Assembly: GCA_947069175.1 (NCBI GenBank)
Contig: CAMTDV010000017.1
Coordinates: 35,535,126 to 35,599,125 of the forward strand
Reading direction: 5' to 3'
Length of the DNA stretch: 64,000 bases
Source: Scalesia atractyloides
Taxonomy: Eukaryota > Streptophyta > Magnoliopsida > Asterales > Asteraceae
The notes beneath the pieces were generated by a model, which made no database searches, was not told the origin of the DNA, and saw only the letters and a list, made by a program, of their open reading frames with translations. This document shows positions 61,101-64,000 of the stretch, one piece after another (within the stretch, counting starts at the first letter, position 1; each line of letters opens with the position of its first letter). The translations under genes were made by a program, and so were the position numbers.

Positions 61101-61975
61101 ACTGCGAGCTTTCGGCTTGAACATTTTAAACCATTCCCTCTCTGCATTTAGTTCCTTCTCGTCACCACTACCATCGTTCCTCCAATTATTTCCAGCAGGC
61201 GCAACATAATTTTCATCTTTCAACGCCCCAAATATTGGTTTTGCTACAGGTGCTGAATCCTGCTTCTGGAATTTTAACAACTTCTTTACAGTAGTCTCAT
61301 CAAGGTGACTCAAGTATAAAATGTCATTCGGATTACGTGTAATATCTGTAAACTTTTCATCGATAAGAATCTGTACGAACCTCGGATATAAACACAATCT
61401 TGTGTCTTCCATATTCTTTGACATATGAGTGAATACGAGCTTAGAATAATTGAACGGCTTTTTCAAGATCAACGCCGTAGCCATGCAGGCCATATAATCT
61501 TGCACATCATCGAGACCCGCCTTTCTATGGCTGAATGTATGAATGATTGCATGCATGAGAAGCTTGTAGGGGTTAGGAACTTCCCATTTCTTCAATGTCG
61601 GCTTATTAACGCTTCCTTTATATCCCATACGATAAAAATATCCTCGAACCATCTTCTCGTCCAGAAAAATAGGATCATCTTTGTCGTCGTTGAATTGTAA
61701 GATCCTGCGAATATCATCCTCAATTACTGTAATCTCTTTGTTCTCGTCTCTGACTTGTATTGACGACGTGATAGTCTTCTTGTCTTTGCTGAGACTGACA
61801 TTCATCCAGAAATGATAAGTGTGCGATCGATAAGACACTGTACGCTCAGTAAAATTAGAAACTTCAAGATACTTTCGTATTCCTTCAGCGACGGACACAA
61901 CGCCTTGTCAAGCGTGATATAGGTATTATGGAATTTAGAAAAATCCATCGTGATTACCCGCGCTGGTGCTTGATC

Positions 61976-62477
61976 CTGAAAATCTACTTAAAACATTTAG
62001 CACACAAATCGATAAAAAATTACAAAATTTTTCAACACTTTAACATTAAGTTCGGGCGAACTTGATGTTGGTATAACAAACAGGTTTGAGTCAAGTTCGC
62101 CCGAACATGTCCAACACATGTTCAATAAAATCAATTTAAGTTCGGGCGAACTTATGATTAACAACTTCCAAACCTCTAACTCCTAAGTTCGATCAGACTT
62201 GTGATCTCGTCAGTTTTTATGCATGTTTTATTAGCAAGTTCGGTCGAACTTGATAACAAGTTCGGCCGAACTTGTTATCTTCTTAAACAAAAACCTGCAT
62301 ATCTCAATAATGACCATTCTAATCAAATCCAACTCGAATCTATGGTCGATTTATGTTGCTTATCATCATTTTAAGTTCAATTAGTCCATTAGAACCCTAG
62401 ATCTATCATATTATAACGTTTCAGATCTAAATATTTCAATTCAAGTTCAAACCACGGTTCAATGCATGATTTATTAC
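61976..62477 (-). other. Predicted 5' intron of Sire-3 ORF3
   Basis: On the minus strand the donor is GAG|GTAATA and the acceptor GATTTTCAG|GATC. Joining keeps the frame from ATG GCT GAG to the ORF3 start. The intron is AT-rich and contains six of the palindromes. It is predicted only. Confidence 0.5.
62048..62279. repeat. Palindrome cluster, six copies
   Basis: Copies at 62048-62063, 62092-62109, 62138-62153, 62185-62200 (degenerate), 62235-62252 and 62252-62279. The last is a perfect 28-bp palindrome with arms GATAACAAGTTCGG and CCGAACTTGTTATC. Confidence 0.92.
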
Positions 62478-62578
62478 CTCAGCCATTGAGAATGGTGTGC
62501 AAATCACCACAATCAATTGAAAATTTGGCAGCAATTCGACTTTGAATTGACAATTTTGAATAATCGCTAACAGACTCT

Positions 62579-62798
62579 AAGTTCGGTCAGATGATTTCCG
62601 TTCAGAGATAATGAAGTTCGGCCAAACTTGCAAGGAATATATACCCTAGCAAGTTCGGGCGAACTTGTAAGCCCAAGTTGTGAAAGCCCATATCAAGTTC
62701 GGGCGGACTTACAAAAACTCACCAATAACCAAACAAGTTCGGTCGAACTTGTTTCAAATTGAAACTTTAAGCAGTTAAGCAAGTTCGGCCGAACTTGC
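62579..62798 (-). promoter_or_regulatory. Putative Sire-3 ORF3 promoter: TATA box within a palindrome cluster
   Basis: On the minus strand GGTATATATTCC (about 62636-62646) lies about 150 nt upstream of the exon-1 ATG. Palindromes immediately upstream: 62650-62667, 62694-62710, 62731-62754 and 62779-62798 (perfect 20 bp). Downstream: 62614-62629 and a remnant at 62579-62592. The spacing of palindrome to TATA copies that in the LTR. Confidence 0.55.
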
Positions 62799-64000
62799 CT
62801 AAACTCAATTTCAAATTTTCATTTTTTTGCAATTTTAGTCCCTGAACTTTTCATTTTTTACCAGTTCTGAAAATCCACTCAGTTGACCAAGTCCAAGCTA
62901 ATCACCTTGGTTAACCGATTTGTCTGCCGAGTCCAAGTTAATGACCACGGTTTGACCTGTTATGAACAAACTGTTGATATTTTCAAAAACAAAGTTTCAA
63001 ATTAATGAACTTTTCATCGTTTTGGCTTATCAGATTTTATAAATTAGCTGCCAGCCTGTTGTCAATTAGATTCCCACCAGTTTAGCACCTTACCAGACTT
63101 TGAAGACCTGTTCTCCAACATTGGTTTGCTGCAAACAATGTAGAAACAAAATCTTTTATATTTTTGTAAGTTTATGCTAAAACACACTGAAAATCTTTTT
63201 TGCTTTAATCTGTAAAGCAGATAAACTATGTACAGAAACAAAGTCAATACTATGTACAAACATATTTACAGACATATTTTTGTGAATTCGTGTCTAAGGA
63301 TCATATCAGTTGTTTGAGACATATCACCAGTACCGTTGACCTTTAGATGACTTTAAGTTTTAAACTCGTTTACCTAGATTGTCGATATGTTTGTCCACTT
63401 AAACTTCTTCACGTTTCTCAATTGTTCCAAGATATGTTAAGGTATGATTTATAAAACTTGACTTAACTGTGTTTCCCACTTCTTGAATATACTCCCGAAT
63501 CCAGATTCCCTAGATTTCATCTTACAGGTGAATATAGCGTAATTGATATCTGTCTTTGGGTTAATGCGAGGCCTTGAGAGCTCAGGTTAGTACTACCGTA
63601 TAGACAAAGAGATGAAGGCTCGTCTTAAAGGTGTGTTCCACTTAAGGAATCTTTTCAACACTACAAATGATTAGACCTTTCGATTCTTTTCAATTTTGCA
63701 TGCAGTTTTTAGGGGTTTATGCAAAAGCATTATAGAAGTTCTAGGCTATTGCTTCCGCAAAATCAGAAGAACTTGTATAATACCACAGATATCAACTATC
63801 TATAAAGACCTCGTATCTCAGAATCAGGCAACCCTTCAATCGAAATTTCTGAGTTCTAAGTCCATATATCCAAGATGTGTTATCCCACAAGTTTAAGCAG
63901 TGGCTAAATTTAGTTTATATCTCGGAAGCAATTTACTAAATGTGTAAAGTCTATCGACACATCCACAGTAAGACTAGTTTATCACTTTTAAACTTTACAT
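62799..64000. other. Unassigned right end of window (inside Sire-3)
   Basis: About 1.2 kb, AT-rich, with no convincing coding match on either strand and no LTR or primer site. It may be the spacer between pol and ORF3 or another insertion. Confidence 0.35.

Larger units (their letters stand above)
58187..62486 (-). pseudogene. Sire-3 ORF3 (additional ORF, probable spliced start)
   Basis: Exon 1 appears to be MAE (62486-62478); after a 502-nt intron the frame continues DQAPARVITMDFSKF. A one-base slip near 61900 leads into an N-terminal domain (61898-61059) with the motif LYPRFVQILIDEKF, related to HPRF in Sire-2. Next come Glu/Asp/Thr-rich repeats, VTQEPP repeats and TPK repeats (about 60620-60370), a coiled coil (ILEKRVKILEDRVAKNEKEK), an acidic stretch (DDEPPNDDPKDDSDHD), and a C-terminal domain (YFKYLADFKTLPFWDVEELV; CEAVIVLRF; ILDPMWLVNCS) ending at TAG 58187-58189 after MQERRK. 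Stops at about 61057, 60785, 60208 and 59680 break it. Nucleic-acid or membrane functions are not evident. Confidence 0.72.
57656..64000 (-). mobile_element. Sire-3: Sirevirus-like Ty1/Copia element, 5' part beyond window
   Basis: A 3' LTR (57656-58088), polypurine tract and a long ORF3 homologous to Sire-1/2 ORF3 are on the minus strand. The 5-bp flank GTCAG precedes it. No pol is visible up to 64000, so either pol starts further right or this copy is deleted or interrupted. LTR and non-coding parts carry a palindrome family not found in Sire-1/2. Confidence 0.78.

Noticed and set aside
62799..64000. Search for Sire-3 RNaseH or 5' LTR in the last 1.2 kb
   Set aside because: No DVLTK-like RNaseH end, no TGGTATCAGAGC on either strand, and no second copy of the GCACCAACA LTR end were found, so nothing is annotated there.

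Overview
This window looks like intergenic plant DNA made almost entirely of nested LTR retrotransposons; I see no host gene, rRNA or tRNA gene. The host is most likely a eudicot of the daisy family (Asteraceae). The grounds are the AT-rich base composition, Ty3/Gypsy elements of Tekay type with very long LTRs and tRNA-iMet primer sites, a His/Ser-rich gag N-terminus ending in a GSPYRGPD-like motif, an acidic ORF ahead of gag, and Ty1/Copia elements of Sirevirus type with a large third ORF after pol. The family assignment rests on remembered resemblance and was not searched.

Layout. 1-14447: Gyp-A (+), a decayed Tekay-like element; its 3' LTR (4949-14447) is split by Sire-1 (5607-11811, -), a Sirevirus-like element that has lost gag and nearly all of pol but keeps ORF3. 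14578-15638: an AT-rich non-autonomous element with terminal inverted repeats. 15646-27695: Sire-2 (-), a full-length 12-kb Sirevirus-like element (LTR, gag, PR, IN, RT, RNaseH, ORF3, LTR). 27696-34184: Gyp-B (-), missing its integrase half and 3' LTR. 34185-48929: Gyp-C (+), with 4-kb LTRs, an acidic leader ORF, an apparently intron-split gag and a broken pol. 48930-51233: a second copy of the Gyp-C primer site, then unresolved LTR-like DNA. 51234-56002: Copia-D (+) with two LTR plus primer-site units, interrupted by an Athila/Tat-like fragment, Gyp-E (53088-55076, -). 56003-57655: Gyp-F (+), whose 5' LTR is rearranged into an inverted repeat. 57656 to beyond the end: Sire-3 (-), inserted in Gyp-F gag.

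Every coding region carries stops or frameshifts, so each is annotated as a pseudogene.

The most interesting signal is regulatory. Sire-3 carries about fourteen copies of a palindrome with core CAAGTTCGGNCGAACTTG. They lie directly upstream of the LTR TATA box and again around a second TATA box upstream of ORF3. ORF3 also appears to start in a tiny exon followed by a 502-nt intron. Sire-1 and Sire-2 show the same layout with an unrelated motif (AACCACTG/CAGTGGTT) plus a conserved G-box block. This suggests that ORF3 in these elements has its own promoter, matched by motif to the LTR promoter of the same family.
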